Notes under the pieces: model-generated | The model's database searches: none | What the model was told of the DNA's origin: nothing | The model's input: only the letters and a program-made list of their open reading frames with translations | Translations under genes and position numbers: made by a program | In this document: piece after piece, positions 1 through 8,464 of the stretch | Layout of the letters: every line of letters starts with the position of its first letter | Numbering within the stretch: position 1 is the stretch's first letter | Source: CAZUGH01 sp964619785 | Lineage (GTDB): Bacteria > Bacillota > Clostridia > Lachnospirales > Lachnospiraceae | Assembly (NCBI GenBank): GCA_964619785.1 | Contig: CAZUGH010000020.1 | Location: 1 to 30,337 of the forward strand | Direction: 5' to 3' | Length of the DNA stretch: 30,337 nt

Positions 1-39
1 GTGCTGTAAGTGTAACATAGGTCATTGATAAAATCAACC

Positions 40-1029
40 CTATTTCCAGCTGAACTTACTAGACTTACTCTTCTTAAATAGTTTCTGATAACCTGTCTTC
101 TTCGAAGCAGGTACTTTAATAAGTGCTTTATTCTTCATTTTAGAGAATGCCGCACTGCCAACTTTCTTTATTTTCCCTGACAAGATGACAATCTTCTTTG
201 CTTTACTACATCCGTAGAATGCCTTTTTCCCTACTGTGGTTATATTACTTCCAATCGATATACGCGTTGCTTTATTCTGACCTTTGAATGCATTGTCACC
301 AATCGCTGTCACCTTGTACCGAACACCATTGCTTTTTACCGTTGAAGGAATCAGAATCGAAGTCCGTTTTGTTGTCATTTTAGTCACCTTTACTGTACGT
401 TTACTCGTACTTGTGATTCGGTATTGATAACCACTCTTAGTAAATGTCTTCTTAGTCAGTTGAACATTTTCCTCAACTTCTGCTGGACTTGCCGTTGGTG
501 CAATAACGGATGGAATCGGTGTAGCAGTAACACTTGGTGTTGGTGTAGCGTCTGGGGTTGGAGTCGCTATATCTAGCTTATTATATGCCTCTCGTGCTGC
601 CTTTAAAGCGTTTACCTTCGATGCATATACAACCTTTTTCTGTCCATCTGTTAATGCTTGATATGCATTTTCTGCTTCCACCAATTTCGTTTTCGAATTC
701 AAAGTGATTGTTCCTAACTCATCAATCTGCTTTTCAACTTTCTCAATCTGACGATAACTATCTTGTCCCTTAACATTGTAACTCATACGGAGCGTGCTAT
801 CTGCTCCCGTCATAACCTGATAATTACGAGATTTACCAATCTGAATCATGACATTATGATCAAGTCCTGCACTATAATACTGAGCTCCGGATTCAGAGAA
901 TTTTTGTTGATTGTAATAACTACCATTATCAATGTCTTCTACTAATACAATCTGTGCACGCATTGCATTCATCCACGCGTCACTGTTTGAAGTATAACAA
1001 CCGTGATGATTTAATTTCACAATATCTGA
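40..1029 (-). pseudogene. C-terminal fragment of a secreted metallo-beta-lactamase-fold / leucine-rich-repeat protein
   Basis: The reading frame begins coherently near 1029 with SDIVKLNHHGCYTSNSDAW, which resembles the late His-containing motif (HHG.) of ComEC-type metallo-beta-lactamase-fold domains. The rest of that fold follows for about 80 residues. Then come a helical segment with the A..AY..L..GQK pattern of cell-surface proteins, a TP-rich linker (TPTPDATPTPS), and a C-terminal BspA-like leucine-rich repeat (VTAIGDNAFKGQ, ITTVGKKAFYGC) ending in a Lys-rich tail. The N-terminal half of the metallo-beta-lactamase domain, the catalytic HxHxDH motif and a signal peptide are missing. The frame stays open upstream to 1209, but there it only re-reads the preceding LRR gene out of frame. 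I read it as the tail of a gene whose front has been replaced by the neighbouring LRR gene through a deletion. The metallo-beta-lactamase call is moderate; the LRR call is firm. Confidence 0.6.
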
Positions 1030-1927
1030 TTGGAGTTTCTGCTCCATTTGGTCTAGTATAATTCGCCATCGCTCCATTACCTGTGATAGCCAATGCTTTT
1101 GCTTCACCATCATATGCCCATTCAACATCACCTGTTCGACCAGAGGTAGCTCCTTCAACTGGCAGGTCACTATCATGGCCATATAGATATGTTCCATTGG
1201 TACATTCAACGGAAATTGTATCTGTCTTTAATGGTTCTGTATAATCATTTGTAGCTAAAAATATCTTATAATTTGCAATTGTACTACTATAATGAATGGT
1301 CGTAAGAGCCGTTCCCTGAAATGCAGTTTCATTAACTAATGTCACGCTGCCTGGCAATGTCCATGTTTTCAGACTGGTACATCCACCATTGACCATGTTA
1401 CGTCCTGCTACTGTAGTGCCCTCTCCTAAGACTACCTCTTCGAGTGCTGTACAACCATAGAACAGATTGTCAACCATCGATGTAATTGCGCCTGGCATAT
1501 TCGCATACTTTAATGATGTGCATCCACGAAATACGCCATTTCCTGTACTTGTTACTGTCTTTGGTATCGAGATTGATTTCAGTCCCGTTGCACCATAACA
1601 AGTTCTAGCACCTAGATGAACAACTCCGCTCTTTACTTCTAGCTCCGAGATTAAAGTAAGATACTCGCTCCATGGAACTGCGGTCTTACCAGTTGGCGTT
1701 CCATAATCCTTCATCAGATTATCCGCTGCTGTCGATGCTATGGTTAATTTATAGGTATTGTCAACAAGCTGTGTAATCTGCCATGTAACATTCGTGCCGC
1801 AGTCACCCGTGGCAATTACCTCTTCCGCTTTAATCACCGTCACTCCACCGGTCAGGCCTAACACCATTGCTAAAGACAATAGCACAGCTACAAACCGTGG
1901 TAACATTTTTCTTCTGTGTTTCCTCAT
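980..1927 (-). CDS. Secreted BspA-like leucine-rich-repeat protein, truncated by frameshift
   Basis: The start has GGAGG eight bases upstream. The first about 35 residues form a signal peptide (Arg/Lys-rich start, then LLSLAMVLGLTGG). Residues about 90-210 carry BspA/Treponema-type leucine-rich repeats such as GLKSISIPKTV, SLKYANMPGAITS and ALEEVVLGEGTTV. Near residue 270 a second module begins (GDVEWAYDGEAKALAITGNG), a form that usually opens another LRR block. After ITGNGAMANYT..PNGAETP the frame degenerates and stops 14 residues after a change into the -1-type frame that encodes the metallo-beta-lactamase-like tail. The gene is therefore probably a chimera or a deletion product. BspA repeats mediate surface adhesion or binding in known families; the ligand here is unknown. 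Confidence 0.6.
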   Translation of the reverse strand: MRKHRRKMLPRFVAVLLSLAMVLGLTGGVTVIKAEEVIATGDCGTNVTWQITQLVDNTYKLTIASTAADNLMKDYGTPTGKTAVPWSEYLTLISELEVKSGVVHLGARTCYGATGLKSISIPKTVTSTGNGVFRGCTSLKYANMPGAITSMVDNLFYGCTALEEVVLGEGTTVAGRNMVNGGCTSLKTWTLPGSVTLVNETAFQGTALTTIHYSSTIANYKIFLATNDYTEPLKTDTISVECTNGTYLYGHDSDLPVEGATSGRTGDVEWAYDGEAKALAITGNGAMANYTRPNGAETPIRYCEIKSSRLLYFKQ

Positions 1928-1953
1928 TCAATTATCCTCCTGATATGATCTGT

Positions 1954-1982
1954 ATAATATGTTTTCTAAATAAGGCTAACAA
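1954..1982 (-). promoter_or_regulatory. Sigma-A-like promoter of the LRR gene
   Basis: On the minus strand TTGTTA (-35) and TATTAT (-10) are separated by 17 bases, ending 26 bases before the LRR start codon. It is read by eye and not verified. Confidence 0.5.
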
Positions 1983-2041
1983 TAGCATGTAACCTTTAAC
2001 AGTCAAATCAGGTAAAAGTTATGTAATATTTCACTCCTTGC

Positions 2042-2073
2042 AACTTGATTTTCCTCACACCTCAAGTTACAAT
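2042..2073 (+). promoter_or_regulatory. hydE promoter with overlapping inverted repeat
   Basis: TTGATT (2045-2050) and TACAAT (2068-2073) are 17 bases apart and sit just upstream of hydE. An inverted repeat, AACTTGA and TCAAGTT (2042-2048 and 2062-2068, 13 bases between), covers the -35 box and the spacer up to the -10 box. This is the usual place for a repressor operator. The regulator is unknown. Confidence 0.5.
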
Positions 2074-2101
2074 GATAAGACAAGGAGAGAATATAATACC
2101 T

Positions 2102-3142
2102 ATGAATAAACTAATTGATCAACTAGAAAAAGAGCAGACCCTGAGTGCATCCGAATTGCTCACTCTGTTAAATAACATTACTCCCGAGACATCTGCCTAT
2201 CTGTTTGCTAAGTCTGATGCCATCAGGAGAAAATACTATAGTAACAAAGTATATACACGTGGTTTAATCGAGTTTACAAATTATTGCAAAAATGATTGCT
2301 TTTACTGTGGTATCCGAAAGAGCAATCTTAAAGCTAGTCGATATCGTCTATCATCTGAGGATATCTTATCTTGCTGTGCGAACGGTTACGAGCTCGGCTT
2401 TCGTACTTTCGTTTTACAAGGCGGAGAAGATATGTATTATACCGATGAGATGTTAATTGATTTGGTTCATCAGATTCGAGAGAACTACCCGGACTGTGCT
2501 ATCACGCTCTCGGTAGGTGAACGAAGTCGCGATTCCTATGAGAAGTTATTTGCAGCAGGTGCCAATCGTTATCTGCTCCGGCATGAAACCGCCACGGACT
2601 CGCACTACCGCTTGTTGCATCCAGATTCTCTCTTACTCGCAAACCGCATACAATGTCTGTATCACCTAAAGGATATTGGATATCAAGTGGGTACTGGTTT
2701 CATGGTAGGTTCTCCTTATCAGACCAAGGAAAATTTAGTATCTGACCTGCTTTTTATCAAGGAGTTTGAACCGGCAATGATTGGTATCGGCCCCTTCGTC
2801 CCTCACCAGGATACACAGTTTAGGGACGAACCTCATGGTGGCTTAGAGCTCACTTTGTTTTTGATAGGGCTCCTACGATTGATGAATCCAACCGCTCTGA
2901 TTCCTGCTACAACTGCACTTGGTACCATTGACCCGATGGGCCGTGAGCTAGGCATTAAAGCAGGTGCCAATGTTGTTATGCCCAATCTGTCACCCGTTAA
3001 AGTTCGTAAAAAATATTCTCTGTATGACAACAAAATCTGCACCGGCGAGGAAGCAGCCGAATGCAGACTCTGTCTGAATCGTCGTATGGAAAGTATCGGA
3101 TATGAAATCGTCGTTGACCGCGGTGATGTATACCGTGCTTAA
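2102..3142 (+). CDS. hydE: [FeFe]-hydrogenase H-cluster radical SAM maturase HydE
   Basis: HydE is a radical SAM enzyme that, with HydG and HydF, builds the diiron subcluster of the [FeFe]-hydrogenase H-cluster in the cytoplasm. The 346-residue product has the family length. The radical-SAM cluster motif CKNDCFYC gives Cys62, Cys66 and Cys69. GGED follows in the glycine-rich SAM region. The C-terminus has the second, HydE-type Cys-X7-Cys-X2-Cys site (ICTGEEAAECRLC, Cys313/321/324). The start is ATG at 2102 with AAGGAG 12 bases upstream; an earlier in-frame TTG at 2045 lies inside the -35 box and cannot be used. BioB and PylB are relatives, but the C-terminal Cys set and overall pattern favour HydE. 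No hydF, hydG or hydrogenase gene is adjacent in this window. The stop overlaps the convergent deacetylase gene by four bases. Confidence 0.92.
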   Translation: MNKLIDQLEKEQTLSASELLTLLNNITPETSAYLFAKSDAIRRKYYSNKVYTRGLIEFTNYCKNDCFYCGIRKSNLKASRYRLSSEDILSCCANGYELGFRTFVLQGGEDMYYTDEMLIDLVHQIRENYPDCAITLSVGERSRDSYEKLFAAGANRYLLRHETATDSHYRLLHPDSLLLANRIQCLYHLKDIGYQVGTGFMVGSPYQTKENLVSDLLFIKEFEPAMIGIGPFVPHQDTQFRDEPHGGLELTLFLIGLLRLMNPTALIPATTALGTIDPMGRELGIKAGANVVMPNLSPVKVRKKYSLYDNKICTGEEAAECRLCLNRRMESIGYEIVVDRGDVYRA

Positions 3143-3933
3143 TCCGCACTATAGTATACAACACCCTTCTTCATATCAATACCTCGTCGTTGCATGAGCT
3201 CACTAACTGTCACTAACTCATATCCTTTTTTCTGAAGATATGGTATCATCTTCGCGATGGCTTTCGCTGTTAGTGGGTGCAAATCATGCATCAAGATAAT
3301 ATCTCCATCTGACACTTTATTCCCTTTTATCTTTTTCATAATCTGTTTTACACTTTTTGATTTCCAATCATCTGTATCGACATTCCAAGAAACCAATGGG
3401 AAAGATACCTTGTCTTTCACCTTAGCATTGATTACACCATAAGTTGGTCTAGCCAATGTAACATCATAATCTGCATACTTCTTAACGACATCCACTGTTT
3501 TTTGCAAAGAAGTCACAAGCTTATCACCCTTGTATTGTGCCATGCTTTTATGGTCCCATGTATGGTTACCAATCTCACACCCTAGATTCACGGCTCGTTT
3601 CACAAGGCTTCTGGCCTGTTTTACTTGACGTCCCACGACAAAAAAGGTAGCTCTCGCATGGTACTTCTCAAGCGAATCAAGTACCTTATTTGTCACCGTA
3701 GGTGTTGGTCCATCATCAAACGTTAAAGCAATCAACTTCGTCGCTGGTGTCGCAACTGGCTCCACTACAGGCGCCTCAGTCGCCACTGCTGGTTCTCTCG
3801 CGATAGCGACAGCTGCTTCTTCATAAGGTACATGAATGGGTAGACAAGTCAATATAAAAATTGCAGCAATCAAGGCGATTGCTGCAATCTGTAAGGCGAA
3901 TGTCAATGTCTTTCGTATCTTCGAATAATTCAT
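3139..3933 (-). CDS. Membrane-anchored polysaccharide deacetylase (CE4, NodB-like)
   Basis: It has an N-terminal transmembrane anchor (residues about 12-34), an Ala/Pro/Val/Thr-rich stalk (about 40-66), then a NodB domain. Key motifs are all visible: TFDDGP at 71-76 (catalytic and metal Asp73/Asp74), NHTWDH with metal ligands His124 and His128, RPTYG at 162-166 (the usual RPPYG with one change), SWNVDTDDW, and LMHDLH near 215-219. The family removes acetyl groups from peptidoglycan GlcNAc/MurNAc or from other N-acetylated or O-acetylated polysaccharides outside the membrane; the substrate cannot be told. It follows the ABC-adaptor operon by 48 bases with no obvious promoter, so co-transcription is likely. 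GAAGGG precedes the ATG. Confidence 0.88.
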   Translation of the reverse strand: MNYSKIRKTLTFALQIAAIALIAAIFILTCLPIHVPYEEAAVAIAREPAVATEAPVVEPVATPATKLIALTFDDGPTPTVTNKVLDSLEKYHARATFFVVGRQVKQARSLVKRAVNLGCEIGNHTWDHKSMAQYKGDKLVTSLQKTVDVVKKYADYDVTLARPTYGVINAKVKDKVSFPLVSWNVDTDDWKSKSVKQIMKKIKGNKVSDGDIILMHDLHPLTAKAIAKMIPYLQKKGYELVTVSELMQRRGIDMKKGVVYYSAD

Positions 3934-3981
3934 CTTTTCATCCCTTCAAAATAACGGAAATTACCTAAGTAAAATGTACCA

Positions 3982-4968
3982 CTATTCTTCCGGTTTTTCA
4001 ATGACTATTTTCCCATCGACTAATTCGATTCGTATTTTATTACCATCGACACCAATCTGATGAAGCAAATCCTGTGGAATCTGAACACGTCCTGCACGGT
4101 CAAGTACAGCGTACTCTTCCTGTGTCTCTTCTTCATTCCAATCAACGGTCAAATCCTGAATTCTTTCTTTATAATGATCCTTCATGATACGCTCACTACT
4201 CGTCTTGCCGTCTCGAATCGCTACAACACGATTTACTTTCTTCGCAAGCTCCTTATCATGCGTTACGATAACGATTGTGATTCCTAGCTCTTCATTTAAA
4301 CGTCTGAACATATCAAGAATATCATCCGCTGTTCTACGGTCAACAGAACCCGTTGGTTCATCCGCTAGTAGAAGTCTTGGATTGTTCGCAAGAGCAATCG
4401 CAATCGCGATACGTTGCTGCTCACCACCAGATAACTGACTTAGGTTGTTGTCCTTACGATGTTCCATACCAACGAGCCGAAGCAGTTCAAGCGCACGTTC
4501 CTTCTTTTCCTCTTCCGAGCCCTCTGTAAATAACATTGGTGTCGTTACATTTTCCCAAGCAGTCAAATAAGGTAATAGGTTTCTGGCGTTGTTCTGCCAA
4601 ACAAATCCTACCGTACTTCGCTTATATTCCACAAGTTCCTGTTCATTAAGCTGAAAAAGATTCTTACCATCTACATATAATCGTCCTGCCGATGGGCGAT
4701 CTAGACCACCAATCATGTTAAGAAAGGTGGATTTACCACTACCACTATTACCAATAATGGCCATCAACTCTCCGCGCTTTACCGTCAAATCAAGTCCTTG
4801 TAAGGCAAGCACCTCGATGTCTTTGGTCTTGTATATCTTCACGAGACTATCGCACTCAATCATGACATCACTTGGAATATCAACATTCTGTTCCGCTTCG
4901 TTGATTGGATTTGCTACTTCTGTCACTTTCTTAATCTTAACCAGATTCTTCAGCTTATTCATCTTCAT
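3982..4968 (-). CDS. ABC transporter ATPase with C-terminal AbrB-like domain
   Basis: The core is a LolD/MacB-type nucleotide-binding domain: Walker A GNSGSGKST (73-81), signature LSGGEQQR (179-186), Walker B LLLADEP (198-204), and H-loop THD. About 35 extra residues precede the domain. After residue about 285 comes AGRVQIPQDLLHQIGVDG... ending in KIVIEKPE, which matches the swapped-hairpin AbrB/SpoVT family (G+V.IP..L...G...G..I.I...). The AbrB family normally binds DNA or mediates dimerisation. The start at 4968 is preferred because GGTGAG lies seven bases upstream; an ATG at 4983 is possible but its SD spacing is poor. It overlaps the preceding ATPase by 14 bases. It likely forms a heterodimer with that ATPase on the FtsX permease. 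Confidence 0.85.
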   Translation of the reverse strand: MKMNKLKNLVKIKKVTEVANPINEAEQNVDIPSDVMIECDSLVKIYKTKDIEVLALQGLDLTVKRGELMAIIGNSGSGKSTFLNMIGGLDRPSAGRLYVDGKNLFQLNEQELVEYKRSTVGFVWQNNARNLLPYLTAWENVTTPMLFTEGSEEEKKERALELLRLVGMEHRKDNNLSQLSGGEQQRIAIAIALANNPRLLLADEPTGSVDRRTADDILDMFRRLNEELGITIVIVTHDKELAKKVNRVVAIRDGKTSSERIMKDHYKERIQDLTVDWNEEETQEEYAVLDRAGRVQIPQDLLHQIGVDGNKIRIELVDGKIVIEKPEE

Positions 4969-5638
4969 CAATAATCTCACCATCCTCTAAGTGATATATA
5001 CAGTCTGCCACTTCCATAAGACCCGTGTCATGTGTCGTCATCACAATGGTAACACCCTGACTAGCTACGAGATCCTTGAAAATCTTCATAATCTGAAGTC
5101 CTGTATTGGTATCCAATTCTGCAGTAGGCTCATCTGCAAATACAACCTTGGGTTCATGAACAATCGCTCTCGCAATTGCCACACGCTGTTGCTCACCACC
5201 AGATAACTCCTGAGGTAAATGATGCATACGTTGTGTCAGCCCCACCAGATGCAAACACTCTTCTGCACGCTTCTTTCGGTCTCCTTTATACTCTGCTAGA
5301 CGTAATGCAAACTCAACATTTTCATAAGCTGTCATCATCGGAATCAATGCCACTGATTGGAAAACAAATCCGATATCTCTCTTACGAATCTTCTCGCTCT
5401 CGTCGTCACTCAGCTCCGCAATATCTCGGTCTGCCAGATAGACAGCACCTGTCTTTGGCTTATCGAGTGCACCTAAGATGTTCATCAACGTCGTCTTACC
5501 AGAACCAGAACGACCACGCAGAATCGTAAGCTTGCCAGCAGGTATCTCGATATTAATATCTTTTAATGCATAAAAATCTTCGCCATCTACCACAGGAAAT
5601 GCCTGGGATACATGTTCTGTTCTAATTATACTTTCCAT
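4955..5638 (-). CDS. ABC transporter ATPase, LolD/MacB type
   Basis: A 227-residue nucleotide-binding subunit of normal length. Walker A is GRSGSGKT (42-49), Q-loop FVFQ (91-94), signature LSGGEQQR (145-152), Walker B VVFADEPT (165-172), and H-loop His203. Proteins of this type power mechanotransmission by FtsX-like permeases rather than substrate import. The permease start-to-end junction is 11 bases upstream in the same operon. The second ATPase overlaps its 3' end, so the transporter probably uses an asymmetric pair. GGAGG lies seven bases before the ATG. Confidence 0.92.
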   Translation of the reverse strand: MESIIRTEHVSQAFPVVDGEDFYALKDINIEIPAGKLTILRGRSGSGKTTLMNILGALDKPKTGAVYLADRDIAELSDDESEKIRKRDIGFVFQSVALIPMMTAYENVEFALRLAEYKGDRKKRAEECLHLVGLTQRMHHLPQELSGGEQQRVAIARAIVHEPKVVFADEPTAELDTNTGLQIMKIFKDLVASQGVTIVMTTHDTGLMEVADCIYHLEDGEIIDEDE

Positions 5639-5649
5639 AGCAATTCCTC

Positions 5650-8460
5650 CTATTCTTCACCAAGCTTCAGTGCCTGGGAGATGCGAATCTTCGATATCAA
5701 CTTGCCAAGTACTGTCATACAGATGATAATTACAATACCAATAATACTGAACAATCGTACCATATCCATCGTCTGACGTACTACTTCAAGTGGAATCGTC
5801 TGATCGGTTGACGAATAGAAAATCTGTACCAATGGAACAAATAGCTTCGATGCCACCAGACCAAGCACAGTACCAATCACAATGGAAAGCCCTGAACTAA
5901 ATACCTGTTCATTAATCAACATGGTGATGACTTCTTTCTTTGTCATACCCATCGCTCGGAATACACCAAACAATAACTCTCGCTGACGAATTGATAAAAT
6001 CCAATAAATCAAAAATCCAGTACTACATAAAATCAATATTACAATGAAACTCATTGTCAGAATACCATTGGTTCCTTGGAACAATGCATCATTACGAACA
6101 TCTACTAATTCTGCTGCCACATCCTCGAATTTTGTGTACTCGATTCCATTTTTCTTGGCATAATCATAGATGAATTGCGAGGAACCGTCCGTCTTAATCC
6201 ATACTTCATATGGTTTTACCCCAATTGTTGTCTGAATCATGCCCAAGTTAGCGATAACGAGGTATTTGTCTTGCTTACTAAGCACACCATCATCGTTCAA
6301 CTCATAGGTTGTAGGCGCATAGCTAGGCCAATAATCAACAAAGCCATAGACAGTACCTGTAATCTGTTTCTTATCTTCGTTATAGAATGTCAGATCATCT
6401 CCAATCTCGACATCATACTTATCCTTATAATTCTTACTTAACAAAATCGCATCTGGATTCTGTGAGATTGCATTTAAGTAATTATTAATATGTGTTGGAA
6501 GCAAATCCCCCTGGAACTTAATCGTCTCACCAAAATTCTTGGTATCCACACCCATAATCGATCCTGCTACCTGGTCATTCTTCAGGGAAACACTAATATT
6601 GTCTTCGCGATAAACTTTGGTAGCCTTGGCAACGCCCTTCATACTCTCATATGCACTAAAGTCTGGCTCTACATAGGTCAGTGCCAAATCCGGATTTTGC
6701 TCGCGAAACATTGAATTGTCTTCCCATGCCTGTTTCAAAATCAAGTCGGTACCAGCTGAATAGCGAATGCTCTTCTCTGAGTTCGATAAAATCGTTCTCG
6801 CTACGGTAGCATTGAAAATACCAAGCGATACGGTCAGCATCAAAAACACCATCATAAAGCTCTGCTTTCCTCTCGTTCTTATAATCTGAAGGAAGGAAGC
6901 GAAAAATGCTGGTTTCCAGCGCTTCTTACCAATCAGATAAACCACCTTAACCATCAGCGGCTGAATTCGTAGTGCCACCATACTAGCACTAATTATAAAT
7001 AGCGAAGAACAGATAAATAAGAATGGATCTAATGACGAGCCCTGTAACATCTGCGCTGTCAGTGCTTCTTTACGATCCGTAAAAGAATACAACCCATACA
7101 GCGAAACAGCAAGTAAAATCACATCAAGATATGCTCTTTGCAATAACGGCCTGGTTTTCTTATTCTTCTTTTGCTTGTAATTAACAATCGTTACGTTGGC
7201 ATCTCGAAATACTGGAAGTACCATGAATGCAATTGATATTGCCATTGCACCAATACAATACAGCAGAACTTCCCAGTTTAGACTAATGTCAATCGCTTTA
7301 CGCTGAATAAATTCCAAAAATCCATTTGTCGAACCAAGTGCCTTGCATAGGAAAATACCAATCGGCAATCCAATGACAAAACTCATTGCTGAGATTACTA
7401 CCGATTGAAGTAGATAAATCAACAAAATCTGCTTCTTACTCGAGCCTCGACTTTTTAACATAGCAATTTCATTTTGCTCTAAATCAAGCATCTGTCTAGA
7501 AATCATGAAAATGAATGCCATCAATAACGCAAGTACTGGAATCTGTAAAATCAGCAACGTCGTAGATACTTTCTTTGCCGTTACCTGATAATCCTTCAAC
7601 ACTGCCAAATAACCAGGCTCATCTATGTATGCTTCTTTGGTTGCATAAGTATTCATGAGTTCCTGCGTCTTAGACACAATATGATTCACATCCGTAGACT
7701 TCACTTTTTCATAATCATAGATTAGATTGAACTGTGCTGTAATAGAAAATACAGGTCTCTTGGTGTTCACAAAGGTATCGCGGAACAAATTCTCATCAAT
7801 AAAGCATTCCATAAAGTACCCAGAAGGACTCGTAATCCAGTAAGGGTCTTCTGCCTTGCTATTTTCAAATACACCGACAATCTTCAATCGAATTGGTTTC
7901 TTGTCTGCACCAAGCAAGCTGTTGAATTCTACTTCTTCACCAACCAATAGGTTCAGTTTAGTCATAGTCTTCTGACTAACTACTGCCTCAAATGCACCAT
8001 CTGCGGTAGGTTTGGCACTACACATCTGACCATTTAGCATCTTGCTGTGTTCTTTCATATCGGACAATGCACAGACACGCATTGATTTGGACATCTTATT
8101 GTCTTCCCGGTCCATCGTAGACTGTCCTCTTGTCTTAGAAGTGGAGTAGAAAGCAACTGTCTCCTTTTCCTCAACATCCAATTCATCAGGTAATTCTTTG
8201 GATAAATCCACCATGCTCTGGAAACTCTGACCACTGTGCTTATTCCCACTTCTCATACTAGCACCCAATGTCATGATGCCAGGATACTGGTTTTCCTGCA
8301 TGATATATGCTGCATACTTGGAAGTTAGCGTCTTCTGCAATGCTGCATTCCGATACATCGGATTGCTACTAGCAATCGCAACGAGTAAAATGTTACCAAT
8401 CAAGAGACAAACTACCATCCACTTTTTATGAAGGAGCTTTTGTTTCATAAATCGAATCAT
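5650..8460 (-). CDS. Large FtsX-like ABC transporter permease
   Basis: The 936-residue product has an N-terminal membrane helix (about 13-32), a large extracellular domain (about 35-300), a first FtsX-type block of helices (about 303-415), further helices near 445-500, a second helix near 535-555, a second extracellular domain (about 560-795), and a C-terminal FtsX block (about 800-825, 850-875, 905-925). Two FtsX cores in one chain distinguish it from the four-helix, about 650-residue MacB of Gram-negatives. In this family the ATPases drive conformational change across the membrane, for antimicrobial-peptide resistance, lipoprotein or peptide export, or signalling. With three adaptors upstream and two ATPases downstream, export across the cell envelope is the likely role. 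AAAGGAGGA precedes the start. Confidence 0.9.
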   Translation of the reverse strand: MIRFMKQKLLHKKWMVVCLLIGNILLVAIASSNPMYRNAALQKTLTSKYAAYIMQENQYPGIMTLGASMRSGNKHSGQSFQSMVDLSKELPDELDVEEKETVAFYSTSKTRGQSTMDREDNKMSKSMRVCALSDMKEHSKMLNGQMCSAKPTADGAFEAVVSQKTMTKLNLLVGEEVEFNSLLGADKKPIRLKIVGVFENSKAEDPYWITSPSGYFMECFIDENLFRDTFVNTKRPVFSITAQFNLIYDYEKVKSTDVNHIVSKTQELMNTYATKEAYIDEPGYLAVLKDYQVTAKKVSTTLLILQIPVLALLMAFIFMISRQMLDLEQNEIAMLKSRGSSKKQILLIYLLQSVVISAMSFVIGLPIGIFLCKALGSTNGFLEFIQRKAIDISLNWEVLLYCIGAMAISIAFMVLPVFRDANVTIVNYKQKKNKKTRPLLQRAYLDVILLAVSLYGLYSFTDRKEALTAQMLQGSSLDPFLFICSSLFIISASMVALRIQPLMVKVVYLIGKKRWKPAFFASFLQIIRTRGKQSFMMVFLMLTVSLGIFNATVARTILSNSEKSIRYSAGTDLILKQAWEDNSMFREQNPDLALTYVEPDFSAYESMKGVAKATKVYREDNISVSLKNDQVAGSIMGVDTKNFGETIKFQGDLLPTHINNYLNAISQNPDAILLSKNYKDKYDVEIGDDLTFYNEDKKQITGTVYGFVDYWPSYAPTTYELNDDGVLSKQDKYLVIANLGMIQTTIGVKPYEVWIKTDGSSQFIYDYAKKNGIEYTKFEDVAAELVDVRNDALFQGTNGILTMSFIVILILCSTGFLIYWILSIRQRELLFGVFRAMGMTKKEVITMLINEQVFSSGLSIVIGTVLGLVASKLFVPLVQIFYSSTDQTIPLEVVRQTMDMVRLFSIIGIVIIICMTVLGKLISKIRISQALKLGEE

Positions 8461-8464
8461 CTGT

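Noticed and set aside
2045..2101. Longer hydE start at TTG 2045
   Set aside because: This TTG lies within the -35 box of the likely promoter and has no ribosome site; ATG 2102 gives the family N-terminus.
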